Assembly (NCBI RefSeq): GCF_030160715.1
Contig: NZ_BSOW01000003.1
Location: forward strand, 372,001 to 436,000
Direction: 5' to 3'
DNA from: Bradyrhizobium iriomotense
GTDB taxonomy: Bacteria; Pseudomonadota; Alphaproteobacteria; Rhizobiales; Xanthobacteraceae
Length of the DNA stretch: 64,000 nt
Below are positions 8,093-15,305 of this stretch, in pieces (the first letter of the stretch is position 1; each line of letters begins with the position of its first letter). Position numbers and translations under genes: made by a program. The notes beneath the pieces are model-generated. The model had not been told where the DNA came from. It saw only the letters and a program-made list of their open reading frames with translations, and did no database searches.

Positions 8093-9088
8093 TCAGCCCC
8101 GCTGCTCCCGCCACACGCACTTGGCCGCCTCGCGGAGATCCGAGGGGCGGCTGCCGAACTGGCGGCGGAAGACGCGGTTGAAATAGGAGACATCGCCAAA
8201 ACCGCTTTCATGGGCGATCTGCGCGATGTTGAGATGGCGGTACCTGCGGTCGACCAGCATGCGCTGGGCTTTTGCCAGACGCTCGGTCAGCACGAAGGCC
8301 GAGAACGACGAGCCGTCCTGCTCGAACAGTTTTCGCACATAGCGCGGCGAGATGCCGTGGCGCGCGGCGATCGCTTCGGTCGACAGCTCGCTGTCACCAA
8401 GCGCTGCCAGAATATCCGACTTGATCGCGGTCAGCCGTGCCGCGGTGCCGCCGCGCTGCCGAGCAAGCTCGGCGTAATCGCCATTGGCGCCGAGCGCGAG
8501 CGCGGCGAGATCGATCAGGTGCGCGGATGCGCTGCGTGCCACCGCCGGGTCGGACGAGGAGTCGAGGTCGCCGAGAATGTCGACATAGCGCGTCAGGAGA
8601 CGCAGCGCCTCGTTGTTGTTCGGGATCGGCCGGCCGAACGCCCGTGAGAAATGCGGCGCGAGCCGCGCAATGGCCGGCAACGAGAACAGAAGGGTGATGA
8701 AGCTGCCCTCGGTCAGCATGGTGCTGGTCGAGGGATCGAGCGGCGCGATCACGCTGGCGCTGCCGACGCCGGAGATCAGCTCCTTGCCGAACTGGGTCGC
8801 ACTGGCGCGGCCCGAGCGCAGCATGCTGATGGCGACGAGGTCCTTGCCCCGTGTGGCGAGCTCCTTGGAGACCCGGTAATGCGCCGGTGAGCGCGAGCCG
8901 GCGGCGATGCTGACATTGGGCAATAGGTTGAATGTCACGTCCGCGTGGAACGGCTGGTCCCCGATCGGTTCGATGTCGACATTGGCGATGCCGCGCCCAT
9001 AAGCCTCCCGCCACATCTGCAGCCGCTTGGCTTCCGGGAAGTCACGGGTCGAGATGTGCGCGCGCCGAAACGGCTCTGTGTCCTGCAT
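8093..9088 (-). CDS. AraC family transcriptional regulator
   Basis: The 331-residue protein has an N-terminal ligand-sensing region of the AraC-binding-like type (about 1-200). The C-terminal double helix-turn-helix (about 225-325) includes LSTEAIAARHGISPRYVRKL and the conserved second helix region IAQIAHESGFGDVSYFNRVF followed by FGSRPSD. Such regulators usually activate nearby catabolic genes on binding a small metabolite. It is convergent with the BKACE gene, with 9 nt between the stops, so the CaiB-BKACE pair is a plausible but unproven target. Confidence 0.93.
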   Translation of the reverse strand: MQDTEPFRRAHISTRDFPEAKRLQMWREAYGRGIANVDIEPIGDQPFHADVTFNLLPNVSIAAGSRSPAHYRVSKELATRGKDLVAISMLRSGRASATQFGKELISGVGSASVIAPLDPSTSTMLTEGSFITLLFSLPAIARLAPHFSRAFGRPIPNNNEALRLLTRYVDILGDLDSSSDPAVARSASAHLIDLAALALGANGDYAELARQRGGTAARLTAIKSDILAALGDSELSTEAIAARHGISPRYVRKLFEQDGSSFSAFVLTERLAKAQRMLVDRRYRHLNIAQIAHESGFGDVSYFNRVFRRQFGSRPSDLREAAKCVWREQRG

Positions 9089-9439
9089 GTGCCCCCGCCG
9101 GAATCATCGGTACCGCATCTTTGACGCTGTATGCCAGCGGCAAGTTCGAAACGTCCCGGGATTTAACCGCCTCAGATGTCGGCTCAGCCCGGTCCGGCCT
9201 CCCCGTTGTACAAGTCATGCCAGTGCTCGGAACGCTTCACCGGCGAACTCGCCAACGATAGCCGGAGCTATGCTGGCACGGGAACATTCGAGGTGACCTG
9301 GTGAGAGACAGCGGGTGGGGGAGAGCCGGCGTTCCCTTGTCCACAGATGATCCGTAGTTGCCCCGGCTTTCGTCGCAATCCGGACTCGTATTCGATCTCA
9401 TCATCTGACGAACTGGAGTTCGGCAGGGAGGGAACGAAA
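9089..9439. other. Intergenic region without a recognisable gene
   Basis: This 351-bp gap separates the AraC gene (reading left) from a small gene (reading right) and must hold both promoters. No convincing -35/-10 pair, operator or repeat was found, and the short open frames here lack ribosome sites. Confidence 0.5.
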
Positions 9440-9655
9440 ATGTCCTACACGATCGGCTATCAAGTGAGGAACCAGAAAGCGGTTCTGGCGACCGAGGCGG
9501 CGACCGCCAACCAGGCGGTGGCGATCGTCGCGGCGCTGCAAAAGGCTGCCGACGAAATCAAGTTCATCCGCTCGCCGCAGGAAGGCGAGATGGGCATCGA
9601 GATGCTGCTGCTGCTGGCAAAGGAAGAGGCCGAGGAGATGCCGCAGCGGATGTAG
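9440..9655 (+). CDS. Small uncharacterised protein, 71 residues
   Basis: ATG 9440 follows a strong GGGAGGGAA ribosome site at 9426-9434 and was preferred over an in-frame ATG 93 nt upstream. The sequence MSYTIGYQVRNQKAV, an alanine-rich middle predicted to be helical (EAATANQAVAIVAALQKAAD), and an acidic end (LLAKEEAEEM) suggest a small soluble alpha/beta protein. There is no signal peptide. I recognise it only as a conserved-looking small protein and infer no function. Confidence 0.65.
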   Translation: MSYTIGYQVRNQKAVLATEAATANQAVAIVAALQKAADEIKFIRSPQEGEMGIEMLLLLAKEEAEEMPQRM

Positions 9656-9758
9656 CCAGCGGGAACCCCGCGGGCATACTTCGATCTTAAGCGAAACGTC
9701 GCAGCCCTTGGATCATGTAGGCTGCTGCCGTTACGTTTGCAGACGAAGGTGTCCGCCC

Positions 9759-10151
9759 ATGAAACGCGAAGCGCTCCGTGTCGAGCCCATCTCGACCTTT
9801 CTCGACCGCTGGAAGGCGCCGACCTCGCCGGTGACGCGCGCCGGCAACATGATCTTTGTGGCCGGCCTGCCGCCGTTCGATCCCGACACCGGCGAGATCG
9901 CATCCGCGCCGATCGAGCGGCAGAGCGAGATCATCATGGAGCAGATGAAGCTGTGCCTGGAGACCGCCGGCGCCAGCCTCGACAACGTCATGAAGTGCAA
10001 CGTCTATTGCACCTCGACCAGGCACTTCGCCGCCTTCAACGCGGTTTATGCGCGCTACTTCCCCAACGATCCGCCGGCGCGGATCTTCGTCTGCACGCCC
10101 GAATGGTTCGCCCCGTTCGATGTCGAGATCGATTGTATCGCAATGATGTGA
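9759..10151 (+). CDS. RidA family protein (YjgF/YER057c/UK114)
   Basis: The 130-residue product has the RidA length and fold pattern. AGNMIFVAGLPPFDPDTGEI is the typical N-terminal strand-turn region, and PPARIFVCTPEWFAPFDVEID holds the arginine that in active RidA enzymes binds the carboxylate of 2-aminoacrylate-type imines. RidA hydrolyses reactive enamines and imines released by PLP enzymes. Chorismatase-like or other subgroups of the superfamily cannot be excluded. ATG 9759 was chosen over an upstream in-frame start that would add a Cys/Arg-rich stretch. Confidence 0.88.
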   Translation: MKREALRVEPISTFLDRWKAPTSPVTRAGNMIFVAGLPPFDPDTGEIASAPIERQSEIIMEQMKLCLETAGASLDNVMKCNVYCTSTRHFAAFNAVYARYFPNDPPARIFVCTPEWFAPFDVEIDCIAMM

Positions 10152-10176
10152 CGCGGCTTTTAGAAGCCATCGCGCC

Positions 10177-10839
10177 TTAGCGTGCGGCGACCTTTGCCGG
10201 CGTCTTGCTCTCCGCCTTGCCGGCCGTCAGCCCCATCACCGCCATCCCCACCACGCGCTCGATGATGCCGTCGACGTCGTCGAGGTCGCATTTGCCCTCG
10301 GACAGCTTGGTCAGCCGCTCGCTCTCGCGAATGGTGTGGTGCGCCATCGCCAGCGCAAAGTGCAGGCCCCAATAGATTTCCTCGTCGCTGCGGTTGGGCA
10401 GCGCGCGGCGCATCGCGGCCGCAAACTTGCGCAAATGGTCGATCTCACGGTTCTTGATGCGGCGGATCGGCGGCACGGATTCGATGGAGGCGCGGATCAT
10501 GAAGCGCGCCGCGGTGGAACGCTGGTTCGCAGGGCCAAGGCAGCCGCGCAGGGTCGGGCCGACGAGGGCGCGCAGGATCACGTCGATCGGCGGGCGACCG
10601 CCGCCTTGTTCTTCGGCTGCCTTCAACTCCGCCAGGCGCTCGCGGTTGAGCGCGATGCTCCGCGTCACGAACAATTCGGCGATCAATTCGTCCTTCGAGC
10701 CGAAATGGTAGTTCACGGCCGCCAGGTTGACGTTGGCCTCGGCGACGATGTCGCGCAGTGTCACGTCGCCAAAACCGCGATCGGCGTAGAGCCGCTCGGC
10801 GGCGGCGAGAATGGCAGATCTGGTCTGATCGCTGGCCAT
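10177..10839 (-). CDS. TetR family transcriptional regulator
   Basis: The 220-residue protein has a standard TetR DNA-binding domain at residues 1-55 (ILAAAERLYADRGFGDVTLR, then EANVNLAAVNYHFGSKDELI), followed by an all-helical ligand domain. It is divergent from the acyl-CoA dehydrogenase gene. The gap contains a palindrome at 10970-11000 resembling operators of acyl-CoA-responsive TetR regulators. A role in repressing the dehydrogenase/phosphotransferase operon until an acyl-CoA ligand appears is therefore likely but inferred. Confidence 0.92.
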   Translation of the reverse strand: MASDQTRSAILAAAERLYADRGFGDVTLRDIVAEANVNLAAVNYHFGSKDELIAELFVTRSIALNRERLAELKAAEEQGGGRPPIDVILRALVGPTLRGCLGPANQRSTAARFMIRASIESVPPIRRIKNREIDHLRKFAAAMRRALPNRSDEEIYWGLHFALAMAHHTIRESERLTKLSEGKCDLDDVDGIIERVVGMAVMGLTAGKAESKTPAKVAAR

Positions 10840-10851
10840 GGCTTTGATCCC

Positions 10852-10945
10852 GTCATTCCGGGGCGCGACGAAGTCGCGAACCCTGAATCTCGCGCCGCAA
10901 CTTCGAGATTCCGGGTTCGACGCTGGCGCGTCGCCCCGGAATGAC
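10852..10945. repeat. REP-like palindromic repeat
   Basis: The element begins GTCATTCCGGGGCG and ends CGCCCCGGAATGAC, so the outer arms are perfect inverted repeats; an inner palindrome runs around the CGAGATTCCGGGTTCG segment. A second, shorter copy of the family is at 12428-12509. Such elements are common between Bradyrhizobium genes. Confidence 0.8.
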
Positions 10946-10969
10946 GAGGGTGGGCGTCAAGGGTTGCAA

Positions 10970-11000
10970 TTCAAACAGTTGTATGAAACTATCGTTTGAA
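10970..11000. promoter_or_regulatory. TetR-type operator palindrome upstream of the acyl-CoA dehydrogenase
   Basis: Perfect 7-bp arms TTCAAAC (10970-10976) and GTTTGAA (10994-11000) enclose inner inverted repeats AGTT (10977-10980) and AACT (10987-10990). The left 18 bp also form their own imperfect palindrome. The CAAAC/GTTTG half-sites resemble those of PsrA-like TetR regulators of fatty acid genes. The position between the divergent TetR and dehydrogenase genes supports an operator role. Confidence 0.55.
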
Positions 11001-11160
11001 GGCCGGGAAAAGTCAATCCGCAATCGGGATCCGTTCGCAACTGCGCGTCGGGTTCCGTTAGGGCCCGCAAGCCCCGCTTTCGCGGCTTGCAGGCCGCGCG
11101 CGGCGGGAGGACAGTCCGGCACAAAAGATTGTTCAAAGAGAGAGAGACGAGGAGCGTCCC

Positions 11161-12399
11161 ATGGACTTCGACATGTCCCCCAAGCAGAAGGAATGGCTCG
11201 AACGCGTGCAGTCCTTCATGACCAAGCACGTGCGCCCCGCTGTTCCCATCTACAATCAGCAGGATCACAGCGGCGAGCGCTGGAAAGTCATTCCGGTGCT
11301 GGAGGATCTGAAGAAGAAGGCCAAGGCCGAGGGCCTCTGGAACATGTTCTTGCCGCCGTCCAAGGAGCATGACGACGACGAATTCCACGGCGCGGGATTG
11401 AGCAATCTCGAATACGCGCTGCTCTCGGAGCAGATGGGCCACATCTCCTGGGCCTCGGAAGTGTTCAATTGCTCGGCGCCCGACACCGGCAACATGGAAG
11501 TGCTGTTCCGCTACGGCACCAAGGAGCAGAAGCGCAAATGGCTGCGTCCGCTGATGGACGGCGAGATCCGCTCAGCCTTCCTGATGACGGAGCCGGCGGT
11601 TGCCTCGTCTGATGCCACCAACATCGAGACCCGCATCGTGCGCGACGGTGATCATTACGTCATCAACGGCCGCAAATGGTGGTCGTCCGGTGTCGGCGAC
11701 CCCCGCTGCAAGATCGCCATCCTGATGGGCAAGACCGATCTCAACGCCGCCAAGCACCAGCAGCAGTCGCAGATCCTGGTGCCGCTCGACACGCCCGGCA
11801 TCAAGGTCGAGAAGATGCTGCCGGTGTTCGGTTTCGACGATGCGCCGCACGGCCACGCCCAGGTGCTCTTGGAGAACGTTCGCGTTCCCGCATCGAATCT
11901 CCTGCTCGGCGAAGGCCGCGGCTTCGAGATCGCGCAGGGCCGCCTCGGCCCCGGCCGCATCCATCACTGCATGCGCACCATCGGCAAGGCCGAGGAGGCG
12001 CTGGAGAAGATGGTGAAGCGGCTGATGTCGCGCACCGCGTTCGGCAAGAAGATCATCGAGCATTCGGTGTGGGAGCAGCGCATCGGCGAGGCGCGCACCG
12101 ATATCGAGATGAATCGCCTGCTGTGCCTGAAGGCCGCAGACATGATGGACAAGGTCGGCAACAAGACCGCGCAGCTCGAGATCGCCATGATCAAGGTCGC
12201 AGCCCCCAATATGGCGCTGAAGATCATCGACCAGGCGATCCAGGCCTTTGGCGGCGCCGGCGTCTCCGACGAAGCTGGCCTTGCCAAGGACTATGCGGGC
12301 ATCCGCACGCTCCGTCTCGCCGATGGTCCGGACGAGGTGCACAATCGCGCCATTGCCAGACTTGAAATCCGGAAGTATGCAAACTCTCCCAAGCATTAA
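11161..12399 (+). CDS. Acyl-CoA dehydrogenase, ACAD10/11 type
   Basis: The 412-residue flavoprotein has the acyl-CoA dehydrogenase layout: an N-terminal helical domain, the FAD/substrate segment [16 protein letters not shown] (near 140), a middle beta domain, and the C-terminal domain with [20 protein letters not shown] and the end motif [20 protein letters not shown] typical of ACAD10/ACAD11 relatives. It would oxidise acyl-CoA using FAD with electron-transfer flavoprotein. The next gene encodes the phosphotransferase domain that is fused to this dehydrogenase in animal ACAD10/11, which points to handling of hydroxylated acyl-CoAs rather than ordinary beta-oxidation. ATG 11161 follows a purine-rich GAGAGAGACGAGGAG stretch. 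Confidence 0.93.
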   Translation: MDFDMSPKQKEWLERVQSFMTKHVRPAVPIYNQQDHSGERWKVIPVLEDLKKKAKAEGLWNMFLPPSKEHDDDEFHGAGLSNLEYALLSEQMGHISWASEVFNCSAPDTGNMEVLFRYGTKEQKRKWLRPLMDGEIRSAFLMTEPAVASSDATNIETRIVRDGDHYVINGRKWWSSGVGDPRCKIAILMGKTDLNAAKHQQQSQILVPLDTPGIKVEKMLPVFGFDDAPHGHAQVLLENVRVPASNLLLGEGRGFEIAQGRLGPGRIHHCMRTIGKAEEALEKMVKRLMSRTAFGKKIIEHSVWEQRIGEARTDIEMNRLLCLKAADMMDKVGNKTAQLEIAMIKVAAPNMALKIIDQAIQAFGGAGVSDEAGLAKDYAGIRTLRLADGPDEVHNRAIARLEIRKYANSPKH

Positions 12400-12427
12400 T
12401 GGGAGGGTCGCGAAGGCTCTCTCCACC

Positions 12428-12509
12428 GTCATTCCGGGGCGATGCGTGAGCATCGAAGCCGGAATCTCGAGGTTCCGGGTCTGGTGCTGACGCACCATCC
12501 CGGAACGAC
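12428..12509. repeat. REP-like palindromic repeat, second copy
   Basis: It starts GTCATTCCGGGGCGATGCG and ends CCCGGAACGAC, with an internal palindrome CGGAATCTCGAGGTTCCG. It is the same family as the copy at 10852-10945. It lies between the dehydrogenase stop and the phosphotransferase start, so it would be transcribed within the operon. Confidence 0.75.
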
Positions 12510-12537
12510 GGACAAAGAGAAGAGAGGGAGCGTCATC

Positions 12538-13596
12538 GTGGCTGACGGCGTCAGGAAAGACGAGGAGTTCTCGGGCACCAAGCCCGTCGAGGAGCGGCAT
12601 CGTTTCGATGAGCTGCGGCTCGAGAACTGGATGCGCGAGAACTTCGAAGGCTATCAGGGCCCGCTGGTCGTCCTGCAATTCAAGGGCGGCCAGTCCAACC
12701 CGACGTACCGGCTCGACACGCCCGGCCGTTCCTACGTGATGCGCCGAAAGCCGTTCGGCAAATTGCTGCCGTCGGCGCATGCGGTCGATCGCGAATATCG
12801 CGTGATCGCAGCGCTTGGAAAGCAGGGCTTTCCGGTCGCGAAAGCCTATGCGCTCTGCCAGGACGACAGCATCATCGGTGCTGCCTTCTACATCATGTCG
12901 ATGGAGGAGGGCCGGGTGTTCTGGGATCCGACGCTGCCGAGCCAGACGGGCGAGGCGCGCCGACAGATATTCATCAGCAAGATCGAGACGCTTGCGAAAC
13001 TGCACATGTTCGATCCCGCCGCGATCGGCCTTGGTGATTTCGGCAAGCCCGGCAACTACTTTGCGCGGCAGATCGACCGCTGGACCAAGCAGTATCGGGC
13101 ATCCGAGACGCAGCACATTCCGGAGTTCGAGAAGGTCGCCGAATGGCTGCCGCGCACCGTGCCGGAGCAGGCGCGCGTCTCGATCGTCCATGGCGACTAC
13201 CGACTCGACAACATGATTTTCCACGCGACGGAACCGCGCGTGCAGGCCGTGCTGGATTGGGAGCTGTCCACGCTCGGCGATCCCATGGCCGACTTCACCT
13301 ATCTGTTGATGCAATGGATCATGCCGGGACTGGAAGGCGCCGACCTCAAGGCGCTGAACATCCCGAGCCTCGAAGAGGCGGCGGAGATCTATTGCAACGC
13401 GACCGGGATGAGCGTGCCCGATCTCAACTGGTACTTCTCCTACAATCTCTTTCGTCTCGCCGGCATCACGCAGGGAATCGCGGGCCGGATCCGCGACGGC
13501 ACCGCCGCCAACGCCAAGGCGCTCGAATCCGCCAAGCGAACCGTGCCGCTGTCGAAGGCGTCATGGGACTACGCGCAGAAGGCGGGAGCGGTGTAA
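12538..13596 (+). CDS. Aminoglycoside-phosphotransferase-fold kinase, ACAD10/11 partner
   Basis: The start is probably GTG 12538, which has AGAGAGGGAG at 12521-12530; an ATG 96 nt upstream would read through the REP repeat. The product has 352 residues. QFKGGQSNPTYRLDT is the nucleotide loop, SIVHGDYRLDNMIFH is the catalytic HxDxxxxN loop and AVLDWELSTLGDPMADF holds the metal-binding aspartate of APH-fold kinases. In animals this domain is fused to ACAD10/11, where it phosphorylates 4-hydroxyacyl-CoAs before the dehydrogenase domain acts. Here the two are separate adjacent genes and are likely to do the same job. Antibiotic resistance is not suggested. Confidence 0.9.
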   Translation: MADGVRKDEEFSGTKPVEERHRFDELRLENWMRENFEGYQGPLVVLQFKGGQSNPTYRLDTPGRSYVMRRKPFGKLLPSAHAVDREYRVIAALGKQGFPVAKAYALCQDDSIIGAAFYIMSMEEGRVFWDPTLPSQTGEARRQIFISKIETLAKLHMFDPAAIGLGDFGKPGNYFARQIDRWTKQYRASETQHIPEFEKVAEWLPRTVPEQARVSIVHGDYRLDNMIFHATEPRVQAVLDWELSTLGDPMADFTYLLMQWIMPGLEGADLKALNIPSLEEAAEIYCNATGMSVPDLNWYFSYNLFRLAGITQGIAGRIRDGTAANAKALESAKRTVPLSKASWDYAQKAGAV

Positions 13597-13607
13597 ATGA
13601 GATGAAG

Positions 13608-13634
13608 GCGCGGTCGGTTGGACCGCGCTTTTTT
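13608..13634 (+). terminator. Rho-independent terminator after the dehydrogenase/kinase operon
   Basis: A perfect 8-bp stem GCGCGGTC/GACCGCGC with a 5-nt loop is followed by six T residues (13629-13634). It lies 12 nt after the phosphotransferase stop codon. Confidence 0.9.
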
Positions 13635-13652
13635 CTTTCAGTTGCGACGCTC

Positions 13653-13707
13653 TCGTGTCCCGGACGCGGTGCAGCACGAAGTGATGCGCCGCAGAGCCGG
13701 GACCCAG
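13653..13707. repeat. Left arm of a 55-bp inverted REP repeat flanking the GIY-YIG gene
   Basis: This 55-bp sequence, starting TCGTGTCCCGGACGCGGTGC and ending CCGGGACCCAG, is the reverse complement of 14075-14129 with two mismatches. It can fold on itself (GTCCCGG/CCGGGAC). It ends exactly at the stop codon of the GIY-YIG gene. Confidence 0.85.
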
Positions 13708-14004
13708 TCACGTCGCCAGAGTATTTAACTCGTCCGTGAGGTCGCGCCAGTTCGGATTGAGTTGCTCGATCAATTTGAGCTTCCAGGCGCGCCGCCAACG
13801 CTTCAGTGAGTGCTCACGCGCCCGCGCTTCGAGCAATGAGTCAAAGGACTCGAAATAGACCAGCAGAGTTACGTCGTGCTGCCGCGTGAAGCCGGAAACC
13901 AGTTTGTTCTTGTGCTCGGTCATTCGGCGGGCGAGGTCGTTGGTGACTCCCACATACAGGGTGCCGTTTCGTTTGCTCGCTAGGATGTAAACGAAGAAGG
14001 GCAT
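13708..14004 (-). CDS. GIY-YIG nuclease domain protein, UPF0213/YhbQ-like size
   Basis: The 98-residue protein is essentially one GIY-YIG domain. FFVYILASKRNGTLYVGVTN supplies the VYIL and YVG strands, followed by the conserved arginine in LARRMTEHK and by YFESFDSLLEARAREHSLKRWRRAWK with the glutamate of the active site. The family includes single-domain DNA endonucleases. Its stop codon abuts one 55-bp inverted repeat and its start is 70 bp from the other, so the gene appears to be carried as a unit between matching REP sequences. Its cellular role is unknown. Confidence 0.9.
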   Translation of the reverse strand: MPFFVYILASKRNGTLYVGVTNDLARRMTEHKNKLVSGFTRQHDVTLLVYFESFDSLLEARAREHSLKRWRRAWKLKLIEQLNPNWRDLTDELNTLAT

Positions 14005-14074
14005 GTCCAGGTGATGGTTAGGCGGAGATGGAGCTATCTAAGATTGCATATCCGCTTGCTGCCGCCAAGGCTCT

Positions 14075-14129
14075 CTGGGTCCCGGCTCTGCGGCGCGTCA
14101 CTTCGTGCCGCACCGCGTCCGGGACACGA
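14075..14129. repeat. Right arm of the 55-bp inverted REP repeat flanking the GIY-YIG gene
   Basis: It is the inverted partner of 13653-13707 with 53 of 55 bases matching. It begins CTGGGTCCCGGCTCTGCGGC and lies between the GIY-YIG start and the metallo-beta-lactamase gene. A more degenerate relative appears to be present around 16665-16797. Confidence 0.85.
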
Positions 14130-14252
14130 TATCTCCGTTTTGCGCATACACGCTTTTGTTGACGTGATTTTGCGACTGATCCGCGATTTCCGTTTGCGGT
14201 GACCCGCCCGCACCTTCTATCGTTTCGGCATAAAAAGAAGCGGGAGACTTGC

Positions 14253-15137
14253 ATGCGAATCCTGATCGTCCTTGCGAGCACGCTGCTGCTGGCCGTCACC
14301 GGAGCGGAGGCGCAGACCCTCAAGGATTTGATGGCCGACATGGTCAAAAAGTGGGATGCTCCGACGGAGCCATTCAAGGTCATCGACAACATCTACTATG
14401 TCGGCACCAACGGGCTCGCCTCCTATCTGATCACGACACCGCAGGGCCACGTCCTCATCGATACCGCGATGCCCGAGGCGACCGGGCAGATCGAGGCCAG
14501 CATCGCAAAGCTCGGCTTCAAGATCTCCGACATCAAATATCTCATCAATACCCACGCGCATATCGATCACACCGGAGGATTGGCTGAGATCAAGAAGGAC
14601 TCAGGCGCACAGATGATCGCCGGCGAAAAGGACAAGCCGCTCCTGGAGGGCGGCGCCTATCCCGGCCAGGAAGAGGAGGACCTCCTGAAGTTTCCGCCGG
14701 TCAAGGTCGATCGTGCCGTTCGTGAAGGCGATACGGTGTCGATCGGCGGCGTCACGCTGACCGCGCACGAGACACCCGGACACACGCCGGGCTGCACGAG
14801 TTGGACCACGACCGCGAGGGACGGGGACGCAGCGCGAAGCGTGCTCTTCTTCTGCAGCGCCACGGTGTCGCTCAATAGGCTGGCCGGGAAGGGGATCACC
14901 TATCCCGGCATCGTCGACGATTACAGAAAGACGTTCGCGTGGTCGAAGACGCAGCATCCGGATATCCTGCTTGCCCCGCATCCCGAAATGTACGACTTGC
15001 CCGGCAAGCGCGCAAAGATCGCCGACGGCGCGCCCAATCCCTTTGTCGTGCCGGGTGAGTTCAACAGCTATGCCGACAACCTCGAGAAGCTGTTTGCCGA
15101 AGGCCTCGCGAAGCAGACGGCGGCGGCGGAGAAGTGA
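14253..15137 (+). CDS. Subclass B3 metallo-beta-lactamase, BJP-1-like
   Basis: The product has 294 residues, with a signal peptide ending near AEAQ (about residue 21) for export to the periplasm. NTHAHIDHTGG supplies the HxHxDH zinc ligands, HETPGHTPGCTSW the next histidine, FFCSATVSLNR the B3-specific serine region, and ILLAPHPEMY the final histidine. All metal ligands of an active di-zinc B3 enzyme are present. Length and sequence pattern closely recall BJP-1, the B3 carbapenemase described from Bradyrhizobium japonicum. ATG 14253 has CGGGAG at 14241-14246. It is chromosomal with no resistance-island context. Beta-lactam hydrolysis is likely but not shown. Confidence 0.88.
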   Translation: MRILIVLASTLLLAVTGAEAQTLKDLMADMVKKWDAPTEPFKVIDNIYYVGTNGLASYLITTPQGHVLIDTAMPEATGQIEASIAKLGFKISDIKYLINTHAHIDHTGGLAEIKKDSGAQMIAGEKDKPLLEGGAYPGQEEEDLLKFPPVKVDRAVREGDTVSIGGVTLTAHETPGHTPGCTSWTTTARDGDAARSVLFFCSATVSLNRLAGKGITYPGIVDDYRKTFAWSKTQHPDILLAPHPEMYDLPGKRAKIADGAPNPFVVPGEFNSYADNLEKLFAEGLAKQTAAAEK

Positions 15138-15141
15138 TGTG

Positions 15142-15213
15142 CCGTAGCCCGGGTGAGCGAAGCGATACCCGGGACAGCGGTCCCGCATGTCGCTTCGCTC
15201 ATGCGGGCTATGG
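15142..15213. repeat. REP-like palindrome
   Basis: The sequence runs from CCGTAGCCCGGGTGAGCGAAGC to GCTTCGCTCATGCGGGCTATGGG and forms imperfect inverted arms with an internal CCCGGGACAGCGGTCCCG palindrome. It starts 4 nt after the metallo-beta-lactamase stop and may double as its 3' hairpin. Confidence 0.7.
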
Positions 15214-15219
15214 GATGCA

Positions 15220-15294
15220 GTCATTGCGAGCGAAGCGAAGCAATCCAGAGTATCTCCTCCTAGATTGCTTCGTCGCTTCGCTCCTCGCAATGAC
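15220..15294. repeat. Palindromic repeat of a second family
   Basis: Left arm GTCATTGCGAGCGAAGCGAAG pairs with the right arm CTTCGCTCCTCGCAATGAC, with an inner AATC/GATT stem and a short loop. It lies between two convergent genes immediately after another palindrome and may act as a bidirectional 3'-end hairpin. Confidence 0.75.
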
Positions 15295-15305
15295 GGAGAG
15301 TTTGG

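Noticed and set aside
11572-13314. A 580-codon open frame antisense to the acyl-CoA dehydrogenase and kinase genes
   Set aside because: It runs across two well-supported genes and the repeat between them, with shadow-type composition.
12538-13596. Aminoglycoside resistance kinase
   Set aside because: The fold matches, but operon pairing with an ACAD10/11-type dehydrogenase points to acyl-CoA metabolism.
10852-15294. CRISPR array from repeated palindromes
   Set aside because: The repeats are dispersed single palindromes of different families, without regular spacers or cas genes.
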